A stretch of 5,829 nt of DNA from an uncultured Bacteroidales bacterium (GCA_947074165.1 CAMTOT010000201.1:1-5829), one strand, 5' to 3'. Counted from the stretch's first letter, positions 1-5,829 are shown. Notes: generated from the letters alone by a model not told the origin. A program made the numbers and translations.

Positions 1-687
1 GAAATATCTTATCTGAAGGTTTATCCAAATGGGAAAGAAATAGCGACTACTTACCTTGTTAATCCTGAACGTCCGATTCCGGCAGAGGCTACTGCCGTTC
101 ATAAAATTACAAATGAGATGGTAGCAGATAAACCCACATTTAAGGAGATAGCAAAGCTGATAGCTAAAGATATAGAAGGATGTGACATAGCCGGATACAA
201 CTCAAACCGTTTTGATGTACCTCTTCTTATGGAAGAGATTCTGCGTGCTGGAGTTGAAATTGATCTTAGTAAACGTAAGTTTATAGATGTACAAACTATA
301 TTTCATAAAAAAGAACAACGCACTCTTACAGCAGCATATAAATTTTATTGCGGTAAAGAGCTTATAGGTGCTCACGGCGCTGAGGCTGATACAAAAGCTA
401 CTTACGAAGTATTGAAAGGTCAGCTTGATAAATATGATGATCTTGAAAACAGTGTTGAGTTTCTTGCCGAATTCTCTATGCAGAATAAGAATGTGGATTT
501 TGCCGGCCGAATAGTATATAACGATAAGGGGATTGAGGTATTCAACTTTGGAAAATATAAAGGTATACCGGTAGTGGAGGTTTTCACGCGAGATCTTGGG
601 TATTACTCATGGATGATGCAGGGTGATTTCGCACTGTCTACAAAGAAAGTTCTTACGGAATTGAAACTTCGCGGAATAAACAAATAA
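1..687 (+). CDS. DEDDh-family 3'-5' exonuclease with ExoX-like C-terminal domain (5' end missing)
   Basis: The reading frame is open from base 1 and codes for 228 residues before TAA at 685-687, so the gene starts upstream; the first internal ATG (118) would cut into the fold and is not the start. The visible part matches the DnaQ/Pol III epsilon-like exonuclease superfamily, which removes nucleotides from DNA 3' ends using two metal ions. Exo II is seen as GYNSNRFD (residues about 65-72, N-x3-F-D) and Exo III as HGAEAD (H125, D130), which makes it DEDDh type. The Exo I motif (DxET) should lie in the missing N-terminus, probably about 15-20 residues upstream. After a linker, residues about 170-228 contain NFGKYKG and YYSWMM, typical of the small C-terminal domain seen in ExoX-like proteins. 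It is cytoplasmic. Whether it proofreads for the replicase or acts in repair cannot be told from sequence. It lies 24 bases upstream of coaBC in the same orientation, probably in the same operon. Confidence 0.88.
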   Translation, partial: EISYLKVYPNGKEIATTYLVNPERPIPAEATAVHKITNEMVADKPTFKEIAKLIAKDIEGCDIAGYNSNRFDVPLLMEEILRAGVEIDLSKRKFIDVQTIFHKKEQRTLTAAYKFYCGKELIGAHGAEADTKATYEVLKGQLDKYDDLENSVEFLAEFSMQNKNVDFAGRIVYNDKGIEVFNFGKYKGIPVVEVFTRDLGYYSWMMQGDFALSTKKVLTELKLRGINK

Positions 688-711
688 TTATTGAATCATA
701 TTTTTTAATAT

Positions 712-1914
712 ATGCTTAAAGGAAAGAATATTATCGTTGGAATAACCGGTAGTATTGCCGCTTATAAAGCGGCTTACCTTGTAAGAGGTCTTATAAAAAA
801 AGGTTGTGACGTGCAGGTCGTAATGACTCCGTCAGGAAAAGAATTTATCACTCCGGTCACGCTCTCAGCGCTTACCGGAAAGCCTGTAGTAAGTGAATTT
901 TTTACAGCCAATACAGGATCATGGAACAGTCATGTCGATCTTGGACTTTGGGCTGATGCTCTTGTTATAGCACCCGCTTCTGCCTCTACAATCGGAAAGA
1001 TGGCTAACGGTATAGCAGATAATATGATGATCACTACATATTTGTCGGCCAAAGCTCCTGTATTTGTCGCGCCGGCTATGGACCTTGATATGTTTGCTCA
1101 TCCTTCGACACAAAGAAATCTTCAGACGCTAAGAAGTTATGGAAATCACATAATTGAACCGACTTCTGGAGAACTGGCAAGCCATCTTATAGGGAAAGGA
1201 CGTATGGAGGAACCGGAAGTTATCATAGAATATCTTGAGAATTTCTTTGCGCAAAAAGAAACATTAAAAAAAAAAATCTTAATAACTGCGGGTCCGACAC
1301 ATGAAAAGCTTGATCCCGTACGTTTTATAGGAAACTATTCATCGGGTAAGATGGGCTTTGCCCTTGCCGAAGAGTGTGCTAACCGAGGTGCGGAGGTTAC
1401 TTTGATTGCCGGTCCTGTATCAGTTAAAACTATTCATCCTAATATTAAGCGTATAGATGTAGAGTCGGCACGAGAGATGCATGATGCAGCACTGAGTTGT
1501 TTTGAAGATCAGGATGCCGCTATACTCTGTGCGGCGGTGGCTGATTATCGTCCAGAAAATATAGCAGACATGAAGCTTAAGCGTTCAGGCGAAACGATGA
1601 ACATAAATCTTGTTCCGAATCCGGATATAGCAGCAGCCCTTGGTCAAATAAAGAAAGATGCTCAAACGCTTGTCGGTTTCGCTCTTGAGACTAACGATGA
1701 GGAGTCTAATGCCCTTGGAAAGATGGAGCGTAAGAATCTTGATTTTATTGTGCTTAACTCACTTCAGGATAAAGGTGCCGGGTTTCGTGTAGATACAAAC
1801 AAAATCACAATACTCAATCGTAATGGTGATAAGAAAGAGTTTGCTCTTAAACTGAAATCAGAGGTAGCATCAGATATCATAGATGAATTAGTAAAAGTCT
1901 CAGACAATAAATAA
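712..1914 (+). CDS. coaBC: Bifunctional phosphopantothenoylcysteine decarboxylase / phosphopantothenate-cysteine ligase
   Basis: This 400-residue protein (usual length for the family) carries out two consecutive cytoplasmic steps of coenzyme A synthesis: CoaB joins 4'-phosphopantothenate to cysteine using CTP, and CoaC decarboxylates the product to 4'-phosphopantetheine using FMN. The N-terminal flavoprotein domain (about 4-180) has GITGSIAAYKA, the catalytic histidine in NSHVDL (H74) and the APASAST flavin-loop motif (88-93). The C-terminal CoaB domain (about 187-395) has ITAGPTHEKLDPVRFIGN followed by SSGKMG (N208), AAVADYRPE, the KLK lysines (288-290) and NPDI (303-306). Compared with E. 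coli Dfp, the decarboxylase residues Asn125 and Cys158 align with D124 (PAMDLDM) and S157 (ELASHL); from memory this is common in Bacteroidota. An 11-A run sits in the linker between the domains. The ATG at 712 places the glycine-rich flavoprotein strand at the expected N-terminal position; no strong Shine-Dalgarno is visible, as is usual in this phylum. Confidence 0.96.
   Translation: MLKGKNIIVGITGSIAAYKAAYLVRGLIKKGCDVQVVMTPSGKEFITPVTLSALTGKPVVSEFFTANTGSWNSHVDLGLWADALVIAPASASTIGKMANGIADNMMITTYLSAKAPVFVAPAMDLDMFAHPSTQRNLQTLRSYGNHIIEPTSGELASHLIGKGRMEEPEVIIEYLENFFAQKETLKKKILITAGPTHEKLDPVRFIGNYSSGKMGFALAEECANRGAEVTLIAGPVSVKTIHPNIKRIDVESAREMHDAALSCFEDQDAAILCAAVADYRPENIADMKLKRSGETMNINLVPNPDIAAALGQIKKDAQTLVGFALETNDEESNALGKMERKNLDFIVLNSLQDKGAGFRVDTNKITILNRNGDKKEFALKLKSEVASDIIDELVKVSDNK
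1266..1276 (+). repeat. A11 homopolymer at the CoaC/CoaB domain junction
   Basis: Eleven consecutive A bases encode the end of Leu185, Lys186-188 and the start of Ile189 in coaBC, exactly in the linker before the CoaB domain. One base fewer gives TAA at 1280-1282; one base more gives TGA at 1302-1304. Either slipped product would be essentially CoaC alone. Runs of this length are known to allow polymerase slippage in other bacteria; that it happens here is only inferred. Confidence 0.6.
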
Positions 1915-1918
1915 AACT

Positions 1919-1932
1919 ATATATCGATATAT
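1919..1932. repeat. 14-bp perfect palindrome overlapping the DUF4835 start codon
   Basis: The bases ATATATCGATATAT read the same on both strands and cover the last 12 bases of the coaBC-DUF4835 gap plus the A and T of the ATG start codon. It could be a protein-binding site or a chance product of AT-rich sequence. As it has no loop it is a poor hairpin. No regulator is identifiable. Confidence 0.3.
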
Positions 1933-2839
1933 GAAACGAATCATTCTGTTAGTAGCTATACTTATGTTTTATTTCTGCGATAATATATTTTCGCAGGAGC
2001 TTAATTGTACAGTAAAAATAAATGCCGAACAGATTGAGGGAACGTACAAGCAAATGTTTTCGACTCTCGAAAATGCTCTAAACGAATTTATAAATACACA
2101 AAAGTGGTCGCAAGCGAAATTTAACAATGTGGAGAAAATAGACTGCACGTTCAATTTTGTTATAAAAAGTATACCGCAGCAAGACAGATATTCAGGCGAA
2201 TTAACTGTTCAGGCGCGCAGACCTGTTTATAATGCAGCTTACACAACCTCTGTATTTAACTTTAAAGATAATGAGATACAGTTCGGTTATGTAGAGAATG
2301 AACCTATTGTATATAATGAGTATAATATAGAGAGTAATCTTGTAGCCATTGTTTCATATTATATATATATGATATTAGGCGTTGACTTTGATTCATTTTC
2401 ATATAAAGGAGGGGAGCCGTTTTTTAAGCAGGCTGCCAATATTGTCACAATGTGTCAGGCAACAAGTGAAGTGGGATGGAGAGCCTTTGAAAGTAACCGT
2501 AACCGACATGCGTTGGTTACAGCTTTTACAGACGAGGCCACATCATCATTTCATAAATTGTGGTATGACTATCATCGAAAGGGGCTTGATGTTATGGCTC
2601 AGAGCATGGACAAAGGGCGTTCTGTCGTATCCTCTACTTTTGATATACTGCAGGAGGTAAAGACCGCAAATTCAACAAGTGTCCTGTTATCTGTGTTTAT
2701 AGATACAAAGCTTGACGAATTGATAAATATCTATTCAAAAGCTCCCATGAATGAGAAGCAGGAAATATATAAGAAGCTCACAGGACTGTATCCCGGACAT
2801 ACATCCAGGCTGCAGGATATAAAAAAGGAGTTTAAATAA
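1931..2839 (+). CDS. Exported DUF4835 family protein (PorD-like)
   Basis: The 302-residue product begins with a positively charged end (MKR), a hydrophobic stretch (about 4-16) and a likely signal peptidase I site at IFS|QE (after S21), with Q following the cut as is often seen in Bacteroidota, so it should be exported. I recognise DUF4835 from the mature N-terminus ELNCTVKINAEQI, the IDC motif around C72, the QARRPVYN segment (94-101), FNFKDNEIQFGY (109-120) and the AANIV/SEVGWRAFE region (168-187), plus overall length close to 300. C26 and C72 are candidates for a disulfide in the periplasm. To my knowledge the family has been annotated as type IX secretion protein PorD in some databases; the biochemical role is not established here and I would not use that name without a check. 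It follows coaBC by 16 bases, and its stop codon directly touches the recN start, so it is probably co-transcribed with both. It has no visible functional link to CoaBC or RecN. Confidence 0.85.
   Translation: MKRIILLVAILMFYFCDNIFSQELNCTVKINAEQIEGTYKQMFSTLENALNEFINTQKWSQAKFNNVEKIDCTFNFVIKSIPQQDRYSGELTVQARRPVYNAAYTTSVFNFKDNEIQFGYVENEPIVYNEYNIESNLVAIVSYYIYMILGVDFDSFSYKGGEPFFKQAANIVTMCQATSEVGWRAFESNRNRHALVTAFTDEATSSFHKLWYDYHRKGLDVMAQSMDKGRSVVSSTFDILQEVKTANSTSVLLSVFIDTKLDELINIYSKAPMNEKQEIYKKLTGLYPGHTSRLQDIKKEFK
2823..2830 (+). promoter_or_regulatory. Ribosome binding site of recN inside the end of the DUF4835 gene
   Basis: AAAAGGAG lies 9 bases before the ATG at 2840 and is the clearest Shine-Dalgarno-like sequence at any gene start in this window. 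It is embedded in the last Lys-Lys-Glu codons of the preceding gene, so it may be partly coincidental. It supports the ATG at 2840 and suggests translational coupling across the TAAATG junction. Confidence 0.5.
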
Positions 2840-4513
2840 ATGATAACAAGTCTTACTATCAATAATTACGCGCTTATCGATTCGCTAAACATAAGTTTTG
2901 CGAAAGGATTCTCTGTACTTACAGGAGAGACCGGCGCAGGTAAATCAATTATTCTGGGAGCATTATCGCTTATTTTAGGTCAGCGAGCCGATGCCAAATC
3001 AATCAAAACAGGACATAATAAATGTGTCATTGAGGGTAATTTTGATCTTTCAAACTATAAACTCGAACCATTTTTTATAGCTAATGATCTTGAATATGAT
3101 GCTTCTCACTGCATTATAAGACGAGAAATATATGCCAGTGGTAAATCAAGAGCTTTCATAAACGATACACCTGTTTCGCTTACACAGCTCAAACAGCTTG
3201 GCGGTTCTTTGATTGATATTCATTCTCAACATCAGAACCTTCTTATATCAGAGGATGCTTTTCAACTTCGTGTTATTGATACTCTTGCAGACAACAGTCA
3301 GGTTCTGGCAGGTTATCTTCATGAATTCAGTATATATAAGCAGTTAAATACCGAACTAAAGCTATTTATAGAGAGAAGCTCCAGAGGTAAAGAAGAGTCT
3401 GATTATATACGTTTTCAGCTTAAACAACTTCAGGATGCTAATCTGAAAGTAGGAGAGCAGGAGGAGCTTGAAGCTGAACTTGACACAATCACTCACTCCG
3501 AGGATATTAAATCAGGATTGTATCAGATATCAAATATGCTTGACGGCAATGAAGGCTCACTTCTCCCATTGCTTAAAGATGTAGTGTCTAAATCTAATAA
3601 TCTGCGTAAGATATATCCGCAAATAGAAGATATTGCAGATCGTCTAAACTCAGATTATATAGACCTTAAAGATATTGCTGGAGAAACAGATTCTATGCAG
3701 GATGCTGTATCGTTCGATCCTGAACGTCAACAATGGATTCAGGAAAGACTCGATCTTATATATCAGCTTCAGCAGAAGCACCATACCGATACTATAGGTG
3801 GTCTTGTCGAACTTCAGGATAGTCTTGCGCTTCGTTTGGGATCAATAGATAATTCTGATGAAAAAATAGCTTCTCTTAAAAAAGATATTGAACGTCAGCT
3901 TGCAAAACTTACAGATATTGCCCAATTACTTACGCAAAAGAGGAAACAGGTATCTGATCGCTTTATTAATGGTCTTGTAGAAAAACTACGACTACTTGGT
4001 ATGCCTAATGTAAGATTTGACGTATCCATAACTCCTAAGAATGGATTTGATGAGACTGGCGCAGATAATGTTAAATTCTTATTCAGCGCCAATAAAAATC
4101 AGACACTTATGCCTGTCGCAGATATTGCTTCCGGTGGAGAAATATCGCGTGTTATGCTCGTGATAAAATCACTTATAGCTAATGCAGTATCGCTACCTAC
4201 TATAATCTTTGATGAGATTGATACGGGTGTGTCAGGTGAGATTGCCGACAAAATGGGGCTTATCATGTATGATATGTCAAAATACATGCAAGTGCTTTCT
4301 ATAACACACCTGCCTCAGGTAGCCTCAAAGGGAGAAGCTCATTATAAGGTCTATAAACAAGATGATGAGTACACAACCACAACAAATATAATATCACTTT
4401 CTCAAGAGGAAAGGATAAAAGAGATAGCCCGTATGTTAAGCGGTGCTAAACTAACATCACAAGCAATTGATAATGCTAAGGTATTAATGAGCAAAGTCAG
4501 GAAAAGTGATTAA
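2840..4513 (+). CDS. recN: DNA repair protein RecN (SMC-like ATPase)
   Basis: RecN is an SMC-related ATPase in the cytoplasm that acts at DNA double-strand breaks and helps keep broken ends together for RecA-dependent recombination. At 557 residues it has the normal family length. The N-terminal half-domain contains NNYALI near the start, Walker A GETGAGKS (29-36) and the IDIHSQHQN loop (125-133). The middle (about 150-380) is rich in charged and Leu/Gln residues and should form the short coiled coil of the family. The C-terminal half-domain has the ABC signature SGGE (431-434), Walker B ending in FDEID (D458, E459), TGVSGEIA, and the switch histidine in THLPQVA (H490). The end (ARMLSGAKLTSQAIDNAK) is also typical. 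All catalytic motifs are intact. The ATG is immediately after the stop codon of the DUF4835 gene. No LexA-type box is visible just upstream, so damage control, if any, would come from an operon promoter elsewhere. Confidence 0.97.
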   Translation: MITSLTINNYALIDSLNISFAKGFSVLTGETGAGKSIILGALSLILGQRADAKSIKTGHNKCVIEGNFDLSNYKLEPFFIANDLEYDASHCIIRREIYASGKSRAFINDTPVSLTQLKQLGGSLIDIHSQHQNLLISEDAFQLRVIDTLADNSQVLAGYLHEFSIYKQLNTELKLFIERSSRGKEESDYIRFQLKQLQDANLKVGEQEELEAELDTITHSEDIKSGLYQISNMLDGNEGSLLPLLKDVVSKSNNLRKIYPQIEDIADRLNSDYIDLKDIAGETDSMQDAVSFDPERQQWIQERLDLIYQLQQKHHTDTIGGLVELQDSLALRLGSIDNSDEKIASLKKDIERQLAKLTDIAQLLTQKRKQVSDRFINGLVEKLRLLGMPNVRFDVSITPKNGFDETGADNVKFLFSANKNQTLMPVADIASGGEISRVMLVIKSLIANAVSLPTIIFDEIDTGVSGEIADKMGLIMYDMSKYMQVLSITHLPQVASKGEAHYKVYKQDDEYTTTTNIISLSQEERIKEIARMLSGAKLTSQAIDNAKVLMSKVRKSD

Positions 4514-4518
4514 ATTTG
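4511..4518 (+). promoter_or_regulatory. Possible Bacteroidota -7 box ahead of the rRNA methyltransferase gene
   Basis: TAAATTTG matches the Bacteroidota -7 consensus TAnnTTTG exactly and lies 19 bases before the ATG at 4538, overlapping the recN stop codon. At the expected distance upstream there is no good TTTG -33 box, only TTAATG at 4484-4489. The match can easily arise by chance in AT-rich sequence, so this is a weak call for an internal promoter. Confidence 0.25.
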
Positions 4519-4537
4519 CAGACAAAAATTATAAATA

Positions 4538-5293
4538 ATGAATAAGAACGAAGTTTTATTTGGTATTCGTGCCATAATAGAAGCTATCCAGGCCGATAAA
4601 GAGATCGATAAGATTCTTGTAAAGATTGGTTTGGAAGGAGATTTATCAAAAGAGTTGTTTGCTCTTGTGAAAGAATATTCAATTCCGGTGCAAAGAGTTC
4701 CTGTGGAGCGTCTTAACCGAATAACAAGAAAAAACCACCAGGGTGTGATAGCGTTTGTTTCTGCTGTTACATATTCTAAACTTGAAAATATAGTTCCGGC
4801 TCTTTACGAAGAAGGAAAGAATCCTTTCATTATAGTGCTTGATGGGATTACAGATGTCCGTAATTTCGGGGCCATAGCACGTACATGTGAATGTGCCGGT
4901 GTTGACGCTATTGTAATACCGGAAAAGGGTAGTGTAACTGTTAATGCAGATGCGGTTAAAACATCTGCCGGAGCGCTTCACCATATACCTGTATGTCGTG
5001 AGAGATCAATAAACGAAGCTTTAAAATATCTTCAACAAAGCGGCATTAAGCTTGTAGCTGCTACGGAAAAAGCTGCGCAGTCATATACTGAAATTAATGA
5101 CTATGTAGATCCTGTAGCTATCGTGATGGGATCTGAAGATGTTGGTATCAGCAATGAAAATATTCGCTTATGTGACGTACTTGTTTCTATACCTCAGTTT
5201 GGTCAAATTGGCTCTCTAAACGTATCGGTTGCTGCCGGTGTATTGATGTATGAAGGGGTAAGACAACGTATCGAAGCTGGTAAGAAAGCCTGA
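4538..5293 (+). CDS. rlmB: TrmH/SpoU-family 23S rRNA 2'-O-methyltransferase, RlmB type
   Basis: The product (251 residues, normal length) is a SPOUT-class methyltransferase that should transfer a methyl group from S-adenosylmethionine to a ribose 2'-OH; the best match is RlmB, which modifies the 23S rRNA guanosine numbered 2251 in E. coli. The N-terminal L30e-like substrate-binding domain (about 5-78) starts NEVLFGIRAIIEAI. The catalytic knot domain (about 96-240) has motif 1 NFGAIARTCECAGV (N109, R115), motif 2 VMGSEDVGIS (196-205, with E200) and motif 3 IPQFGQIGSLNVSVAAGV (218-235, with N228). These three form the cofactor pocket in the family. The enzyme is cytoplasmic and probably dimeric. 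The ATG at 4538 gives the standard N-terminus and lies 24 bases after recN. The exact target nucleotide is inferred from the family; another TrmH-like rRNA or tRNA target cannot be excluded. Confidence 0.92.
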   Translation: MNKNEVLFGIRAIIEAIQADKEIDKILVKIGLEGDLSKELFALVKEYSIPVQRVPVERLNRITRKNHQGVIAFVSAVTYSKLENIVPALYEEGKNPFIIVLDGITDVRNFGAIARTCECAGVDAIVIPEKGSVTVNADAVKTSAGALHHIPVCRERSINEALKYLQQSGIKLVAATEKAAQSYTEINDYVDPVAIVMGSEDVGISNENIRLCDVLVSIPQFGQIGSLNVSVAAGVLMYEGVRQRIEAGKKA

Positions 5294-5376
5294 TATTTCA
5301 TTTTCAACAAATACAACACTAATAATAGAAATTGTATAACTGTACTATCATAGGTACTATTAAAAACATTATCAAT
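5294..5376. other. 83-bp AT-rich gap between rlmB and ridA, possible ridA promoter region
   Basis: This is the longest gap in the window. It contains a 7-bp direct repeat GTACTAT at 5342-5348 and 5354-5360, and between them a small inverted repeat CTAT-C-ATAG (5345-5353). A weak promoter candidate is TTG at 5332-5334, 20 bases, then TACTATTA at 5355-5362, which fits the Bacteroidota -33/-7 spacing but matches the -7 consensus at only four of six fixed positions. No intrinsic terminator with a T run is visible after rlmB. Confidence 0.3.
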
Positions 5377-5754
5377 ATGAGCAAAGTTATAAACACAAAC
5401 AATGCGCCTGCTGCTATCGGGCCATACAGTCAGGCTATCGAAGCAAACGGTATGATATTTGTATCGGGACAGCTTCCTGTTGATCCGGCTACAGGTGAAT
5501 TTCCAGAAGGTGGTATTACAGAACAGACAGAACAGTCTTTCAAAAATATAAAAGCTATCCTTGCAGAGGCTGGCCTTACTACAGCTAATATTGTTAAAAC
5601 TACAGTTCTTCTTGCAGACATGTCTCTTTTTGCTGAGATGAATGCGGTTTACGCTTCACAATTTGAAGGTTCGTTCCCGGCTCGTTCTGCATTTGCTGTT
5701 AAAGCACTTCCAAAGAATGCTCTTGTAGAGATTGAAGTTATAGCGGTAAGATAA
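5377..5754 (+). CDS. ridA: RidA family reactive enamine/imine deaminase
   Basis: RidA (YjgF/YER057c/UK114 family) is a small cytoplasmic trimer that hydrolyses reactive 2-aminoacrylate-type enamines/imines released by PLP enzymes such as threonine dehydratase, protecting other PLP enzymes. The 125-residue product has the family length and aligns along its whole length with E. coli RidA from memory: NAPAAIGPYSQA near the start (Y17), VSGQLPVDPATG (29-40), NIVKTTVLLADM (71-82), FPARSAF (R103, equivalent to E. coli R105 that holds the substrate carboxylate) and VEIEVIAVR at the end (E118, equivalent to E120). The E. coli cysteine after that Arg-Ser is Ala here, which is common in the family. I chose ATG 5377 because MSKVINTNNAPAA matches the usual N-terminus; a 15-codon extension to a TTG at 5332 is open but unlike the family. 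It is separated from rlmB by 83 bases and may have its own promoter. Confidence 0.95.
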   Translation: MSKVINTNNAPAAIGPYSQAIEANGMIFVSGQLPVDPATGEFPEGGITEQTEQSFKNIKAILAEAGLTTANIVKTTVLLADMSLFAEMNAVYASQFEGSFPARSAFAVKALPKNALVEIEVIAVR

Positions 5755-5781
5755 AATCTGTACGCAAGCTGATAAAATAAA

Positions 5782-5829
5782 GGGGCTGTCTAACAAGTTT
5801 GAAGTGAACCCAAAAAGTTGGACAATTAA
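5782..5829. mobile_element. Probable insertion-sequence end, cut by the window edge
   Basis: The last bases carry GTGAACCCAAAAAGTTGGAC (5804-5823), which resembles the terminal inverted repeats of IS3-family (IS150-like) elements as I remember them, and GGGGCTGTCTAACAAG (5782-5797), which resembles ends of other Bacteroidota transposons. The arms TGTCTAAC (5787-5794) and GTTGGACA (5817-5824) pair with one G-T wobble, and TTTG (5798-5801) with CAAA (5811-5814) inside. No transposase coding sequence is visible, because it would lie beyond base 5829. A stem-loop marking the end of the ridA transcript is an alternative, although no T run follows. Confidence 0.45.

Noticed and set aside
919..1113. 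64-codon open frame on the minus strand inside coaBC
   Set aside because: It is antisense to the strongly conserved CoaC domain, has no recognisable domain or plausible start signal, and is best explained as a frame shadow.
1969..2154. 61-codon minus-strand open frame with a hydrophobic look inside the DUF4835 gene
   Set aside because: It lies antisense to the signal peptide and first conserved part of DUF4835; no family resemblance is seen.
2354..2372. AT dinucleotide run with flanking TCATAT/ATATGA inverted repeat inside the DUF4835 gene, considered as a contingency locus
   Set aside because: Only about five AT units, encoding an ordinary Tyr/Ile/Met stretch of the protein; too short to expect frequent slippage.
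2382..2660. 92-codon + strand open frame nested in the DUF4835 gene
   Set aside because: The composition (many Arg, Leu, Trp, His) is typical of an out-of-frame reading; the DUF4835 frame is conserved across the same bases.
3895..4287. Two minus-strand open frames (3895-4092 and 4099-4287) inside recN
   Set aside because: Both are antisense to the RecN C-terminal ATPase half, including the signature and Walker B coding sequence, and look like shadows.
4679..4984. 101-codon minus-strand open frame inside rlmB
   Set aside because: Antisense to conserved SPOUT motif 1; rich in Cys, Tyr and Asn in no recognisable pattern. Length alone is not enough.
5332..5376. TTG start giving RidA 15 extra N-terminal residues
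   Set aside because: The extra residues have no counterpart in RidA proteins, whose N-terminus is matched exactly by the ATG at 5377; a TAG lies just upstream at 5326-5328.
5787..5824. Stem-loop considered as an intrinsic terminator for ridA
   Set aside because: The stem is interrupted, the loop region is long and no T run follows; an IS end explains the sequence better.
1..5829. Search for CRISPR arrays, tRNA or rRNA genes, riboswitches, toxin-antitoxin or phage defence genes
   Set aside because: No repeat-spacer pattern, no tRNA-like cloverleaf and no unexplained gene-sized gap were seen; coding sequence accounts for nearly all of the window.

Overview
This window looks like an ordinary housekeeping segment of a Bacteroidota genome, most likely Bacteroidales. 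The basis is the gene set and order (exonuclease, coaBC, DUF4835, recN, TrmH/SpoU methyltransferase), the presence of DUF4835 (a family I know only from Bacteroidota), the AT-rich sequence, the weak Shine-Dalgarno signals and the Bacteroidota-style CoaBC active-site variants. I cannot name a genus with confidence.

Layout: all six genes are on the + strand and tightly packed. (1) 1-687 is the 3' part of a DEDDh 3'-5' exonuclease with an ExoX-like C-terminal domain; its beginning lies outside the window. (2) 712-1914 is bifunctional coaBC for coenzyme A synthesis. (3) 1931-2839 is an exported DUF4835 protein (a family that has been linked to type IX secretion as PorD). (4) 2840-4513 is recN, which starts at the base after the DUF4835 stop codon. 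(5) 4538-5293 is a TrmH/SpoU-family rRNA 2'-O-methyltransferase (RlmB type). (6) 5377-5754 is ridA, preceded by the longest non-coding gap (83 bp). Gaps between genes 1 to 5 are 24, 16, 0 and 24 bases, so they probably form one operon; ridA may be transcribed separately.

The genes do not form one pathway. The exonuclease and RecN act in DNA processing and repair, CoaBC makes 4'-phosphopantetheine, the methyltransferase modifies 23S rRNA, RidA clears reactive enamines/imines, and DUF4835 is an envelope protein. The operon appears to be a conserved collection of core genes.

The last ~50 bases (5782-5829) differ in character: they carry an imperfect inverted repeat and a motif resembling the terminal repeat of an IS3-family insertion sequence. 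The window probably stops at the edge of a mobile element, possibly a contig break at a repeat.

I found no convincing new biological system. The points most worth a second look are an 11-A run at the CoaC/CoaB domain junction where both slipped frames stop almost at once, the changed CoaC active-site residues, the envelope gene abutting recN, and the IS-like end.
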